Assembly (NCBI RefSeq): GCF_004296575.1 | Contig: NZ_SAYT01000002.1 | Span: forward strand, 797,313 to 861,312 | Direction of reading: 5' to 3' | Source of the DNA: Dyella amyloliquefaciens | Lineage (GTDB): Bacteria; Pseudomonadota; Gammaproteobacteria; Xanthomonadales; Rhodanobacteraceae | Length of the DNA: 64,000 nucleotides | In this document: one piece after another, positions 35,080 to 43,576 of the stretch | Numbering within the stretch: position 1 is the stretch's first letter | How the letters are laid out: every line of letters starts with the position of its first letter | Program-made: the position numbers and the translations under genes | Notes under the pieces: model-generated | Told to the model about the DNA's origin: nothing | What the model saw: the letters and a program-made list of their open reading frames with translations, nothing else | The model's database searches: none

Positions 35080-35592
35080 ATGCTTTCCGAATCCACCCCG
35101 TTGCCTGACGAAGCCAGCGTGATGCGCCTCGATGCCATCGGCTTCGACGTGCCCGCCATGCTGCTGGCCCGTTACGGCCTGCAGCTGCTGCGCGTTGAAT
35201 CCGGCACGGCCATTCCCGGCAGCTTCTGGGGTGACGACGAAGCCGGCATCATCGGTACCACGGTGTACGCGCGTGGCGACACGCCGGTCCATTCGCTGTT
35301 GCACGAAGCCGGGCACCTGATCGTGCTGCCCGCCGAGCGTCGCGCCTTCGTGCATACCGACGCCACCGATTCGATCGCCGAGGAAGACGCCACCTGTTAC
35401 CTGCAGATCGTGCTCGCCGACGAACTGCCCGGCGTGGGACGCCTGCGCCTGATGACCGACATGGATGCCTGGGGCTATTCGTTCCGGCTCGGCTCGACCC
35501 GGGCGTGGTTCGAACAGGACGCCGACAACGCCCGCCAATGGCTGGTGGAACACGGCCTGCTCGACACGCAGGGTCGACCGGTTTTCAGCTGA
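35080..35592 (+). CDS. Small HEXXH-containing protein, putative metallopeptidase
   Basis: A 170-residue protein of unknown function, no signal peptide. The most telling feature is HEAGH at residues 75-79 (PVHSLLHEAGHLIVLPAERR), an HEXXH zinc-protease signature in a hydrophobic helix, followed by acidic EEDATCYLQIVLADEL (about 105-120), which could provide a third ligand glutamate. If so it would be a small soluble gluzincin-like protease. The start at 35080 was preferred to an in-frame TTG two codons upstream. It follows the min operon but is separated by a terminator. Confidence 0.7.
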   Translation: MLSESTPLPDEASVMRLDAIGFDVPAMLLARYGLQLLRVESGTAIPGSFWGDDEAGIIGTTVYARGDTPVHSLLHEAGHLIVLPAERRAFVHTDATDSIAEEDATCYLQIVLADELPGVGRLRLMTDMDAWGYSFRLGSTRAWFEQDADNARQWLVEHGLLDTQGRPVFS

Positions 35593-35715
35593 CCCCCTTC
35601 GCCGCTCTCCTGCCGCCTCCATGGCAAGCGGGGACCCGGCACCTTTCAATCCATCTCACACCGGCGAAACATCCTCGGGCGCACTCTGAAGTCGCCACCT
35701 TTGAGGAGGCGCTGC

Positions 35716-37080
35716 GTGACGCGATGGCTTACGACGTCGTCGACCCGTTGGATGCTGGCGCTGGCCATCATGGCGGCGGCCGGACAGGCTGCCGATGCGC
35801 CGATGCGTGCGGGGGCGTTTGCCGCGCGCATCGAACTCACCGGTCCGATTGGCCCTGCGGCCGCCGAGTACGTCGACGACAGCCTGCAGCGTGCGGATCG
35901 CGACGGCGCATCGGTGATCGTGCTGCAGATGGACACGCCGGGCGGCTTGTCCGATTCGATGCGCCAGATCATCGCCAGCATTCTCGCGGCCCGTCAGCCC
36001 GTACTGGGTTACGTAGCGCCGGGTGGCGCGCGAGCGGCCTCTGCCGGAACCTACATTCTTTATGCCTGCCAGATCGCGGCGATGGCGCCGGCCACGCACC
36101 TGGGCGCGGCGACACCCGTGCCCCTGGGCGGTGCCAGTCCGCTCCCCCTCGGCAACGAGCCGGCCTCATCGGGCACGGCGGCCAAACCGTCACCGGATGC
36201 GGAAACCAACAAGGTCCTCAATGACGCCATCGCGTCGATCCGCTCGCTCGCGCAGCTCAACGGGCGCAATGCGGACTGGGCGGAGGAGGCCGTTCGCGGT
36301 GCAGCCACGCTTACCGCCGACGAAGCGATGCAGAAACATGTGATCGACCTGGTCGTGGGCGATGTCCCTGCCCTGCTTGCGCGTGCCGACGGACGGCACG
36401 TGCGCGTGGCCGGCAACGAGATCGTGCTGCACAGCGCCGGGCTGCCCATCCGCGACTACGCACCCAACTGGCGCACCCACCTGCTCGACATCGTGACCCA
36501 TCCCACCATCGCCTATCTGTTGCTGCTGGCCGGCATGTATGGACTGGTGCTCGAGGCGTTCCATCCGGGCGTACTGCTGCCGGGCATTGCCGGCGCGATC
36601 TGCCTGCTGGTCGGCCTGTATGCGCTGCAGCTGCTGCCGGTGAACTATGCAGGCCTCGCCTTGATGGTGCTGGGCGTCGGGCTGATCGTGGCCGAGGCGC
36701 TTGCCCCCTCGGTGGGCGCGATCGGCATCGGTGGCGTGATCGCCTTCGTGCTCGGCTCGATCATGCTGTTCAGTACCGGCGTGCCGGGTTACGCGGTCAA
36801 CCTCGGCGTGATCGGGGGCATCGCCTTCTCGGCCACGGTGCTGCTGGTGCTGTTGCTGCGATTGGTCAGGCGCTCGCGGCGAACGCGGCTGTTCCATGGC
36901 GACACGCAGATGCAGCAGGTCACCGGCGAACTGATGCAGGCGGTGAATGCCGGTGGCGAAGCCTGGGCACGCGTCGGCGGCGAGCAGTGGCGCGTGCGCT
37001 GCGAATCCGCCTTGCCGGCGGGTGCGCGCGTGCGGGTCATCGGTCGCGACGGCCTGCTGCTGAGGGTGGTCCAAGCCTAG
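35716..37080 (+). CDS. NfeD/ClpP-class membrane serine protease (long NfeD, STOPP type)
   Basis: A 454-residue membrane protease. The signal-like N-terminus is followed by a ClpP-type protease domain (about 30-225) with the nucleophile in GGARAASAGTYILYA and a probable general-base Lys in ETNKVLNDAI. Four to five membrane helices follow (about 240-375), then a C-terminal OB-fold NfeD domain (about 390-454). Known homologues cleave the C-terminus of their partner slipin. The start is the GTG at 35716, chosen because GAGGAGG lies exactly 6-7 nt upstream. It forms an operon with the slipin gene 24 bp downstream. Confidence 0.9.
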   Translation: MTRWLTTSSTRWMLALAIMAAAGQAADAPMRAGAFAARIELTGPIGPAAAEYVDDSLQRADRDGASVIVLQMDTPGGLSDSMRQIIASILAARQPVLGYVAPGGARAASAGTYILYACQIAAMAPATHLGAATPVPLGGASPLPLGNEPASSGTAAKPSPDAETNKVLNDAIASIRSLAQLNGRNADWAEEAVRGAATLTADEAMQKHVIDLVVGDVPALLARADGRHVRVAGNEIVLHSAGLPIRDYAPNWRTHLLDIVTHPTIAYLLLLAGMYGLVLEAFHPGVLLPGIAGAICLLVGLYALQLLPVNYAGLALMVLGVGLIVAEALAPSVGAIGIGGVIAFVLGSIMLFSTGVPGYAVNLGVIGGIAFSATVLLVLLLRLVRRSRRTRLFHGDTQMQQVTGELMQAVNAGGEAWARVGGEQWRVRCESALPAGARVRVIGRDGLLLRVVQA

Positions 37081-37104
37081 GTGGATACCATGGAGGAGTT
37101 ACGT

Positions 37105-37860
37105 ATGTTCGGTTTCATCGGCGTGATCGTGGTGTGGGTGGTGGCGCTGCTGTTCCTGTCGATCAAGGTGCTGCCGGAATACCAGCGCGGCGTCGTGCTG
37201 ACACTCGGTCGCTATACCGGCACGAAAGGTCCGGGACTGGTCATCCTGATTCCGGTGGTGCAACGGATGATGCGCGTGGACCTGCGCGTGACCGTGATGG
37301 ACGTGCCACCGCAGGACGTCATCTCGCGCGACAACGTCTCGGTGCGCGTCAATGCCGTGGTGTACTTCCGCGTGGTGGAACCGGACAAGGCGATACTGCA
37401 GGTGTCCGATTTCTTCCAGGCCACCAGCCAGCTCGCGCAGACGCGATTGCGCTCGGTGCTGGGCCAGCACGATCTGGACGACATCCTTTCGCAGCGCGAC
37501 TCGATCAACCATAGCCTGCAGCAGATCCTCGACGAAGCCACCGACCCCTGGGGCATCAAGGTCAGCAACGTGGAGATCAAGGACGTGGACCTCAACGAGA
37601 CGATGGTGCGCGCGATCGCCCGCCAGGCCGAGGCCGAACGCGAGCGCCGTGCCAAGGTGATCCACGCCGAAGGCGAATTGCAGGCTGCGGAGAAGCTGCG
37701 CGATGCCGCGGCCCTGCTCGCCCAGCAGCCGCAGGCCCTGCAACTGCGCTATATGCAGACGATGTCGGACATGTCCAACAGCGGCAAGGCCTCCACCATC
37801 GTCTTCCCGCTGCCGATGGACCTGGTCAAACCCCTGCTGGATCTGCTGCCCCGCACCTGA
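37105..37860 (+). CDS. Slipin (SPFH/stomatin-family membrane protein)
   Basis: A 251-residue partner of the NfeD protease. One N-terminal membrane helix (about 2-20) is followed by the stomatin domain ([39 protein letters not shown]...[26 protein letters not shown]) and a C-terminal oligomerisation helix. GGAGG lies before the ATG at 37105; an upstream in-frame GTG at 37081 is less likely. Slipins form membrane microdomain scaffolds. It is directly downstream of NfeD. Confidence 0.93.
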   Translation: MFGFIGVIVVWVVALLFLSIKVLPEYQRGVVLTLGRYTGTKGPGLVILIPVVQRMMRVDLRVTVMDVPPQDVISRDNVSVRVNAVVYFRVVEPDKAILQVSDFFQATSQLAQTRLRSVLGQHDLDDILSQRDSINHSLQQILDEATDPWGIKVSNVEIKDVDLNETMVRAIARQAEAERERRAKVIHAEGELQAAEKLRDAAALLAQQPQALQLRYMQTMSDMSNSGKASTIVFPLPMDLVKPLLDLLPRT

Positions 37861-37904
37861 CTCCGCCCCGTAGCGACCCTGGGCGACGGATGGCGCCGGC
37901 CAAG

Positions 37905-37910
37905 TACAAT
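37905..37910 (+). promoter_or_regulatory. Candidate -10 box for the YaeQ gene
   Basis: TACAAT lies 28 nt before the YaeQ ATG in the short gap after the slipin gene. No recognisable -35 is seen at 16-18 nt upstream. Confidence 0.3.
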
Positions 37911-37937
37911 GGGTGGTTACCTTCCGCAGGCACCCCC

Positions 37938-38492
37938 ATGGCCCTCAACGCCACCATCTACAAGGCCGAGCTGCAGGTCAGCGACATGGACCGGCATTAC
38001 TACGCCACCCATGCACTGACCGTAGCGCGCCATCCTTCCGAAACGGCCGAGCGCCTGATGGTGCGTCTGCTGGCCTTCGCCCTGTACGCGGACGAGCGCC
38101 TGGAGTTCGGCAAGGGCCTGAGCGACGACGACGAGCCTGCCCTGTGGCGCAAGGCATACACCGGCGAGATCGAGCAGTGGATCGAGCTGGGCCAGCCCGA
38201 CGAGGCGCGCATCCGCAAGGCCTGCGGCCGGGCCCAGCAAGTGGTGGTGATCAACTACAGCGGCCGCGGCGCCGACATCTGGTGGGACAAGATCGCCGGC
38301 TCGCTCGGACGCAACCGCAACCTCACCGTGCTGGACATCCCGGCTGAAACGGTGGACCAGCTGGCCGCCATGTCCGAACGCGGCATGCGCCTGCAGTGCC
38401 TGATCCAGGACGGCCAGCTGCAGATCATGAGCGAGACCACCAGCGTGTCGGTCGAACCGCAGTCGCGCATGACGGCCGCGCTGCCGAACTGA
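37938..38492 (+). CDS. YaeQ family protein
   Basis: A 184-residue cytoplasmic protein (family length about 181) of the YaeQ family, which has a PD-(D/E)XK nuclease-like fold. It begins MALNATIYKAELQVSDMDRHYY, contains ERLMVRLLAFALYADERLEFGKGLSDDDEPALW and ends with LQCLIQDGQLQIMS. In enteric bacteria YaeQ was linked genetically to suppression of an rfaH defect, but the biochemical function is open. The start at 37938 gives the conserved N-terminus. It lies 8 bp before the flavoprotein gene and may share its transcript. Confidence 0.92.
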   Translation: MALNATIYKAELQVSDMDRHYYATHALTVARHPSETAERLMVRLLAFALYADERLEFGKGLSDDDEPALWRKAYTGEIEQWIELGQPDEARIRKACGRAQQVVVINYSGRGADIWWDKIAGSLGRNRNLTVLDIPAETVDQLAAMSERGMRLQCLIQDGQLQIMSETTSVSVEPQSRMTAALPN

Positions 38493-38500
38493 CGCCTGCC

Positions 38501-39763
38501 ATGCCTTCTGCTCCACGCGCCCAAGCCAGTATCGCCATCATCGGTGGCGGCCCCGCCGGACTGATGGCGGCCGAGACCGCGCGGGCGGCCGGGCTGGACG
38601 TGGATGTCTATGAGGCGAAGGGATCCGTCGGGCGCAAGTTCCTCATCGCCGGCAAGGGCGGCATGAACCTGACCCATGGCGAGCCCAAGCCTGATTTCGT
38701 GCAGCGCTACGGTGCACGGGCGAAGGAAGTCGGCCGATGGCTGGACACGTTCGACGCCGACGCGCTGCGAGAGTGGGCGCGTGGACTGGGCGTGGAAACC
38801 TTTGTCGGTACCTCCGGCCGCGTGTTTCCCAGCGACCTGAAGGCGGCGCCGCTGCTGCGCGGCTGGGTGCATCGCCTGCGTGACAGTGGCGTTCGCTTCC
38901 ACGTCCACCATCGCTGGCTGGGTTGGCACGAGGATGGCTCGCTGCGCATGCATACGCCGGAGGGCGAACGCGCGATCCGCGCGGATGCCGTGGTGCTGGC
39001 CCTGGGCGGCGGCAGCTGGCCGCAGCTCGGGTCCGATGGCGCGTGGCAGCCGTGGCTCGCCGCGAGAGGCGTGGGCGTTTCGCCCCTGGTGCCGTCCAAC
39101 TGCGGCTTCGATATTGGCTGGAGCGAGCATCTCGCCAGCCGTTTCGCGGGTGCGCCGCTGAAACCGGTGGCGATCCATTTTCACGACGCGCAAGACAACG
39201 GGCACGCGCGCCAGGGCGAATGCGTCATCACCGCCACCGGCATCGAAGGCAGCCTGATCTACGCGTTCTCCGGAATGCTGCGTGACGCCTTGGCGGCGAA
39301 CGGATCGACCGGCATCGCGCTGGATCTTTCTCCCGACCGCACGCTGGAGCGCCTGCGCAACGACCTGGCCAAGCCACGCGGCAGCCGTTCGATGAGCGAG
39401 CACCTGCGCCGCCAGACCGGCCTCGCCGGGGTGAAGGCCGCGCTGCTGCACGAAGTGCTGGATCGCGACCAGTTCCATGACGCCGAAACCCTGGCCCGGA
39501 CCATCAAGCGCCTTCCGCTGACGCTGAAGCACGCTCGACCGATCGAGGAAGCCATCAGCAGCGGCGGCGGCGTGCGCCTGGAAGCGCTCGACGAGCAGTT
39601 GATGCTCACCGCCCTGCCCGGCGTGTTCTGCGCCGGCGAGATGCTGGACTGGGAGGCGCCCACCGGCGGTTACCTGCTTACCGCCAGCTTCGCCAGTGGC
39701 CGCCTCGCCGGCCAGGGTGCCGTCGACTGGATCCGTCGCCCGCGGGAAAACCACCCCGGCTGA
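38501..39763 (+). CDS. BaiN-like flavoprotein, NAD(P)/FAD-dependent oxidoreductase
   Basis: A 420-residue flavoprotein of the HI0933/BaiN family (close to the TIGR03862 subgroup). The FAD-binding Rossmann motif IAIIGGGPAGLMAAETARA lies near the N-terminus. GRKFLIAGKGGMNLTH and SGRVFPSDLKA are family signatures, and the C-terminal FAD motif is GVFCAGEMLDWEAPTGGYLLTASFASG. The physiological substrate is not known for most members. The start at 38501 is 8 bp after YaeQ; longer in-frame starts lie within YaeQ and were rejected. Confidence 0.9.
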   Translation: MPSAPRAQASIAIIGGGPAGLMAAETARAAGLDVDVYEAKGSVGRKFLIAGKGGMNLTHGEPKPDFVQRYGARAKEVGRWLDTFDADALREWARGLGVETFVGTSGRVFPSDLKAAPLLRGWVHRLRDSGVRFHVHHRWLGWHEDGSLRMHTPEGERAIRADAVVLALGGGSWPQLGSDGAWQPWLAARGVGVSPLVPSNCGFDIGWSEHLASRFAGAPLKPVAIHFHDAQDNGHARQGECVITATGIEGSLIYAFSGMLRDALAANGSTGIALDLSPDRTLERLRNDLAKPRGSRSMSEHLRRQTGLAGVKAALLHEVLDRDQFHDAETLARTIKRLPLTLKHARPIEEAISSGGGVRLEALDEQLMLTALPGVFCAGEMLDWEAPTGGYLLTASFASGRLAGQGAVDWIRRPRENHPG

Positions 39764-39865
39764 GTAGCCCGTCGCAGGATCTTCCATCCACGCTACATGT
39801 TTCCGTTTTCGTGCCGATACAGAAGCGGAGCGGGGGCGCGAGGCGTGGGAGTGCGAGGGACGATG

Positions 39866-40897
39866 ATGGGTTACTGGTGGCGGTTTTTTGCACGTGCGCG
39901 CACGCCTGCAGCATCGGCGGCGCGCCCGGCTGCGCCCAACCGCGATGCATCGCCGCTCCTTGACGAATCCTCCGCCCACGGCACGGTCACCGGCGGAGAA
40001 ATCGAGGACCGCTTCCATCGGTTCATCCTGAACCTGCCCGTGAATCCGGGCGGCGTCGCCAACCCGGCCCGCGAGCAGTCCGTGCTGCAACGCCTGGGTG
40101 AGCTTTGCGATAACGACCGTTTCGATGTGCGCAGCCTGCCGCGCATGCCCACGGTGCTGCCGCAATTGATGCGCGCAATGAAGAGCGACAACCTCAACGG
40201 TGCCCAGCTGGCCAACCTGATACGCCGCGACCCGGTGCTGGTCGGCGAAGTCATGCGCGTTACCGGCAGCGTGGCTTACCGCACGGCACACCCGGTGGGC
40301 AGCCTGCAGCACGCGGTGGTGTTGCTCGGCCAGGTAGGCCTGCGCCATGTGGTGTCGGTCTACGTGATGAAACCGATCCTGATGGCGAGCGCCGGTACCA
40401 ATGGCCAGGTGGTTGGCCAGCGCTTGTGGGACCACGCGGAACGCTGCGCGCATGCGGCGGTGTTCCTCAGCAAGGGACAGTGCGATCCGTTCGAGGCACA
40501 GCTCGCCGGCCTGGTCGGCTACACCGGCCTGGGCGCGATTGCGCGCCTACTGGAAAAGGAACTGGGCCAACCCCTGCCCGCCTGCTCGCCTTCCTTCATC
40601 GCCGGTTGCGCCCGCATCGCCGCCCGCCTCAGCGTGCACGCCTCCCGGCATTGGGATCTGCCGTCCGTGGTCCTCGATGCCCTGATGGAGCATGCCGAAG
40701 CAACGCCAGAGGCGATGGCGCAGCCCATGAGTCGCGTACTGCACGCCGCACAACGCCTGGCGATGTGCCAGCAACTCGCCGAGCAGGGCCTGATGGATGG
40801 CGAAGCCGACTACACCGACGACAGCATCACCCAGTTCCCTGCCCAGCTGCTCGCGCGTTGCCGGCAGGATCTGCAGCGCAACTTTGCCGAGCTCTGA
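39866..40897 (+). CDS. HDOD domain protein
   Basis: A 343-residue signalling protein. After a short variable N-terminus, the HDOD domain spans about residues 85-290 (LPRMPTVLPQLMRAMKSDNLNGAQLANLIRRDPVLVGEVMRV...GSLQHAVVLLGQVGLRHVV). HDOD proteins lack the catalytic HD pair and act as regulators in motility and c-di-GMP or stress signalling. No partner GGDEF or response-regulator gene is adjacent. GAGGGA lies 5 nt before the ATG at 39866; another ATG at 39863 is also possible. It is followed by a REP pair at a convergent junction. Confidence 0.85.
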   Translation: MGYWWRFFARARTPAASAARPAAPNRDASPLLDESSAHGTVTGGEIEDRFHRFILNLPVNPGGVANPAREQSVLQRLGELCDNDRFDVRSLPRMPTVLPQLMRAMKSDNLNGAQLANLIRRDPVLVGEVMRVTGSVAYRTAHPVGSLQHAVVLLGQVGLRHVVSVYVMKPILMASAGTNGQVVGQRLWDHAERCAHAAVFLSKGQCDPFEAQLAGLVGYTGLGAIARLLEKELGQPLPACSPSFIAGCARIAARLSVHASRHWDLPSVVLDALMEHAEATPEAMAQPMSRVLHAAQRLAMCQQLAEQGLMDGEADYTDDSITQFPAQLLARCRQDLQRNFAEL

Positions 40898-40916
40898 TGC
40901 GCGCTACGCTTTCACC

Positions 40917-40999
40917 TGTAGGAGCGCACCCAGTGCGCGAAAAGCCTACGAAGCGGTGACGACATAACGCTGCGATCGCGCACTGGGTGCGCTCCTACA
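40917..40999. repeat. REP-like inverted pair; minus copy supplies a stop codon
   Basis: Copies at 40917-40940 (plus) and 40976-40999 (minus), tip to tip, with identical 24-nt cores starting TGTAGGAGCGCACC. They form a perfect long inverted repeat in the convergent gap between the HDOD and luciferase-like genes. The TAG of the minus copy (40995-40997) is the stop codon of the luciferase-like gene. Confidence 0.88.
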
Positions 41000-41990
41000 G
41001 GGCTTCCAGCCCCTGCATCAGCTTCGCCGCCACTTCGAAGGAATGACAACGCGCCTCGTGCTCGAACACGTTGGCGGTAATCATCAACTCGTCGGGACGA
41101 TGGCGCGCCACGAAGGCTTCGAGCCCTTCCTTCACGGTGGTCGCATCACCCACCACGGCACACGCCAGCGCACGCTCCACGCCGAACTTCTCGGTGGGCG
41201 TCCAGTAGGTTTCGATGTCGTCGATCGGCGGGGGAATCAGCCCGGGCCGGCCACGACGAAGATTGATGAAGCTCTGCTGCTGCGTGGTGAACAGGCGTCG
41301 CGCTTCGGCATCGCTGCCGGCCGCCACCACGTTGATGCCGAGCATCGCGTACGGTGCCTGCAGGCGTGCCGAGGGCCGGAAATCGCGGCGATACAGCGCC
41401 AGCGCCTCGTCCATCGCATCCGGCGCGAAGTGCGAGGCAAACGCGAACGGCAGACCCATCGCCGCCGCCAGCCGCGCACTGAACAGGCTGGACCCAAGCA
41501 GCCACACCGGCACCTCGATGCCAGCGCCAGGAACCGCCCGCACCGGTTGCTCCGGTGTGGCCGGTTCGAAATACGCCAGCAGTTCCGCCACGTCCTGCGG
41601 AAACGCTTCTGCACTGTCGAAGTAGCGACGCAATGCGCGGGCCGTCGGATGATCGGTGCCGGGCGCCCGCCCCAGCCCGAGGTCGATGCGACCCGGGTAG
41701 AGCGACGCCAGCGTGCCGAACTGTTCGGCCACCTGAAGGGGTGCATGGTTCGGCAGCATGATGCCGCCGGCGCCGACGCGGATGGTCGAGGTGCCGCCGG
41801 CCACATGGCCGATCAGCACCGCGGTCGCCGCGCTGGCAATGCCGGGCATGTTGTGATGCTCGGCCAGCCAGTACCTCGTATAGCCCCATCGCTCGGCACG
41901 ACGCGCCAGGTCCAGGGTGTTGGCGAACGCCTGCGTGGCGTCGCTACCTTCGGTCACTGGCGCCAGATCGAGTACGGAAAAGGGAATCAT
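40995..41990 (-). CDS. LLM-class (luciferase-like) flavin-dependent oxidoreductase
   Basis: A 331-residue bacterial-luciferase-like monooxygenase of the MsnO8/YhbW-type subgroup. Family signatures are [72 protein letters not shown] and [12 protein letters not shown]. It uses reduced F420 or FMN supplied by another enzyme; no flavin reductase is adjacent, and the substrate is unknown. GAGGAGG lies 5 nt before the ATG. The stop codon lies inside a REP element, so the end of this protein may have been set by the repeat insertion. Confidence 0.9.
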   Translation of the reverse strand: MIPFSVLDLAPVTEGSDATQAFANTLDLARRAERWGYTRYWLAEHHNMPGIASAATAVLIGHVAGGTSTIRVGAGGIMLPNHAPLQVAEQFGTLASLYPGRIDLGLGRAPGTDHPTARALRRYFDSAEAFPQDVAELLAYFEPATPEQPVRAVPGAGIEVPVWLLGSSLFSARLAAAMGLPFAFASHFAPDAMDEALALYRRDFRPSARLQAPYAMLGINVVAAGSDAEARRLFTTQQQSFINLRRGRPGLIPPPIDDIETYWTPTEKFGVERALACAVVGDATTVKEGLEAFVARHRPDELMITANVFEHEARCHSFEVAAKLMQGLEAL

Positions 41991-42212
41991 GCGGCCTCCT
42001 CGGCGTGGAAGCCCTTCATGTGGGGACGATGGCTGCGATTGCCAGCCGCCGCCTCAGTTAAGGCGCCAGGAGCGCTGTTCGATGCGACCGCAGCGTCCGC
42101 ATTCGCGGCGGCCAGGCGCCGGACGCTCCCATTTGTGCTTGAAAACACGACACATCCATCGTCCGACCCACTCCTTTCCCCTCATGTACCGTCCCCTGAT
42201 CCATGTCGAAAA

Positions 42213-42228
42213 TGTGCACCAGGTCACA
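42213..42228. promoter_or_regulatory. Crp/Clp-like palindrome
   Basis: TGTGC-ACCAGG-TCACA matches the Crp-family consensus TGTGA-N6-TCACA in nine of ten positions. It is 223 bp upstream of the LLM gene start on the minus strand. Xanthomonadales have the c-di-GMP-sensing Crp homologue Clp with a similar site. Binding is inference. Confidence 0.4.
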
Positions 42229-42294
42229 ATTTAACAATTGCATCGGGAAAAGGCGATAACAGGCAGATGACAACATCGCTAGCGGCAGAAAGAA

Positions 42295-42324
42295 AAACGC
42301 CTGCCCTTTTCGGGGCAGGCGTTT
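42295..42324 (-). terminator. Intrinsic terminator of the beta-propeller gene
   Basis: AAACGCCTGCCC (42295-42306) and GGGCAGGCGTTT (42313-42324) form a perfect 12-bp stem with a TTTTCG loop and a run of T on the minus-strand side, 26 bp after the stop of the minus-strand gene. Confidence 0.88.
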
Positions 42325-42349
42325 GCGTTTCACCGCGCCGGGGAAAAAC

Positions 42350-43525
42350 TCAGCGCACGATGCCGGTGTGGCCCAGCGAGTAGCGACCCGGCTGCGGCCA
42401 CACGGTCAGGCCGTGCGGCTCCTGGCCAACCTTGATGAAGCGCACCGCGCCGCTGGTGGTGTCGATCGCATACACCACGTCGTCGAAGCGACCCGACAGC
42501 CACAGCGTCTTGCCGTCCGCGCTGACGTTGCCCATATCCGGGCTGCCGCCGCCGGGGATCGGCCAGTTCGCCACCACCTTCTGCGTCTTGAAGTCGATCA
42601 CCGAGACGCTGCCCTTACCGTGCTTGGGCCCGTGGATCTTGTTGGAGCCACGGTTGGCAACGTAGAGCTTGCTGCCGTCGCGGCTCGGGTACAGGCCATG
42701 CGTGCCCACGCCGGTCTTGATGAAGCCGACCTGCTTGAAGGCATCGCCGTCGATCAGGTAGACGCCGTCGGCCATCATGTCGGCCACGTAGAAGGTCTTG
42801 CCGTCAGCGGAGGCGCGGATGTCCTGCGGCATGCCCTTCTTGGACAGGTCGAGGTAGCCAATCACCTTGCGGTTCACCATGTCGATCTTGGTGAGCTTGC
42901 CGGTGAACTCGCAGGTAAAGATGGCATAGCGGCCATCAATGGAGAACTCGGCGTGGTTGATGCCCTTGCACTCCGGTGCCGACAGGCTCGAGTGCAGCGC
43001 CATGGTGTGCGCATCGCGGAAATCCAGGCGCGCATGCGCCTCGGCCACCACGATCGCTTCCTTGCCGTCCGGCGTGAAGTACATGTTGTACGGATCGTCC
43101 ACCGCGACCGCCTTGCCCGGCTTGCCGGTGCGCGGATCGATCGGGGTGAGGCTGCCATCGTTCTTGCGCTCGGCGTTGTTGGTCGCCCACAGCGTGCGCA
43201 TGTCCCACGACGGCACGACGTGCTGCGGACCCTCGCCCACCTTGAACTTGTCCACCACCTTGTAGGTGGCCGGATCGATCACGTAGACGTCGTTGGAGCG
43301 CAGGTTGGGCACGTAGATGCGCGGAAGGTCCTTGGCGACCTCAGGGCTCACGTGGCCGAGGCCCGACTCGCTGTACATGTTGGCGGGGTTGACCACCGGC
43401 GGCATGCCGGCAACCGTGGTGACGGACGAAGCCGCCAGGGCGTTGCCGCCCACGCACGCAGCAGCGAGCGCGAACGGGAGAACCCGGGACAGGCGAAGGG
43501 AACGCAGGGAGTGGGCGATGGCCAT
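42350..43525 (-). CDS. Exported YVTN-type beta-propeller protein (YncE-like)
   Basis: A 391-residue periplasmic protein with a signal peptide (about 1-31, ending GGNALA). It has repeated blades of about 45 residues with the pattern PRIYVPNLRSNDVYVIDPATYKVVDKFKVG, KLYVANRGSNKI and GKTLWLSGRFDDVVYAIDTTSG, as in YncE and other YVTN beta-propellers. Many such proteins bind polymers or DNA or accompany PQQ-dependent catabolism; no PQQ dehydrogenase is near. No strong ribosome binding site is seen upstream of the ATG. It lies downstream of the creatininase-like gene's reading direction partner by 51 bp. Confidence 0.82.
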   Translation of the reverse strand: MAIAHSLRSLRLSRVLPFALAAACVGGNALAASSVTTVAGMPPVVNPANMYSESGLGHVSPEVAKDLPRIYVPNLRSNDVYVIDPATYKVVDKFKVGEGPQHVVPSWDMRTLWATNNAERKNDGSLTPIDPRTGKPGKAVAVDDPYNMYFTPDGKEAIVVAEAHARLDFRDAHTMALHSSLSAPECKGINHAEFSIDGRYAIFTCEFTGKLTKIDMVNRKVIGYLDLSKKGMPQDIRASADGKTFYVADMMADGVYLIDGDAFKQVGFIKTGVGTHGLYPSRDGSKLYVANRGSNKIHGPKHGKGSVSVIDFKTQKVVANWPIPGGGSPDMGNVSADGKTLWLSGRFDDVVYAIDTTSGAVRFIKVGQEPHGLTVWPQPGRYSLGHTGIVR

Positions 43526-43576
43526 GTGCGGACAGCTTATGAGTGGGGTTGGGAGGAATCGCCCTGAGGGGCGGCG

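Larger units (their letters stand above)
41991..42349. other. 359-bp intergenic region upstream of the LLM gene
   Basis: No credible gene. It contains the terminator of the beta-propeller gene (42295-42324), an AT-richer patch and a Crp/Clp-like palindrome at 42213-42228. The promoter of the LLM gene must lie here, but none is convincing. Confidence 0.5.

Noticed and set aside
38255-40453. A 732-codon open frame on the minus strand across YaeQ, the flavoprotein and the HDOD gene
   Set aside because: It is antisense to three genes with clear families, has low-complexity composition typical of GC-rich shadow frames and no ribosome site.
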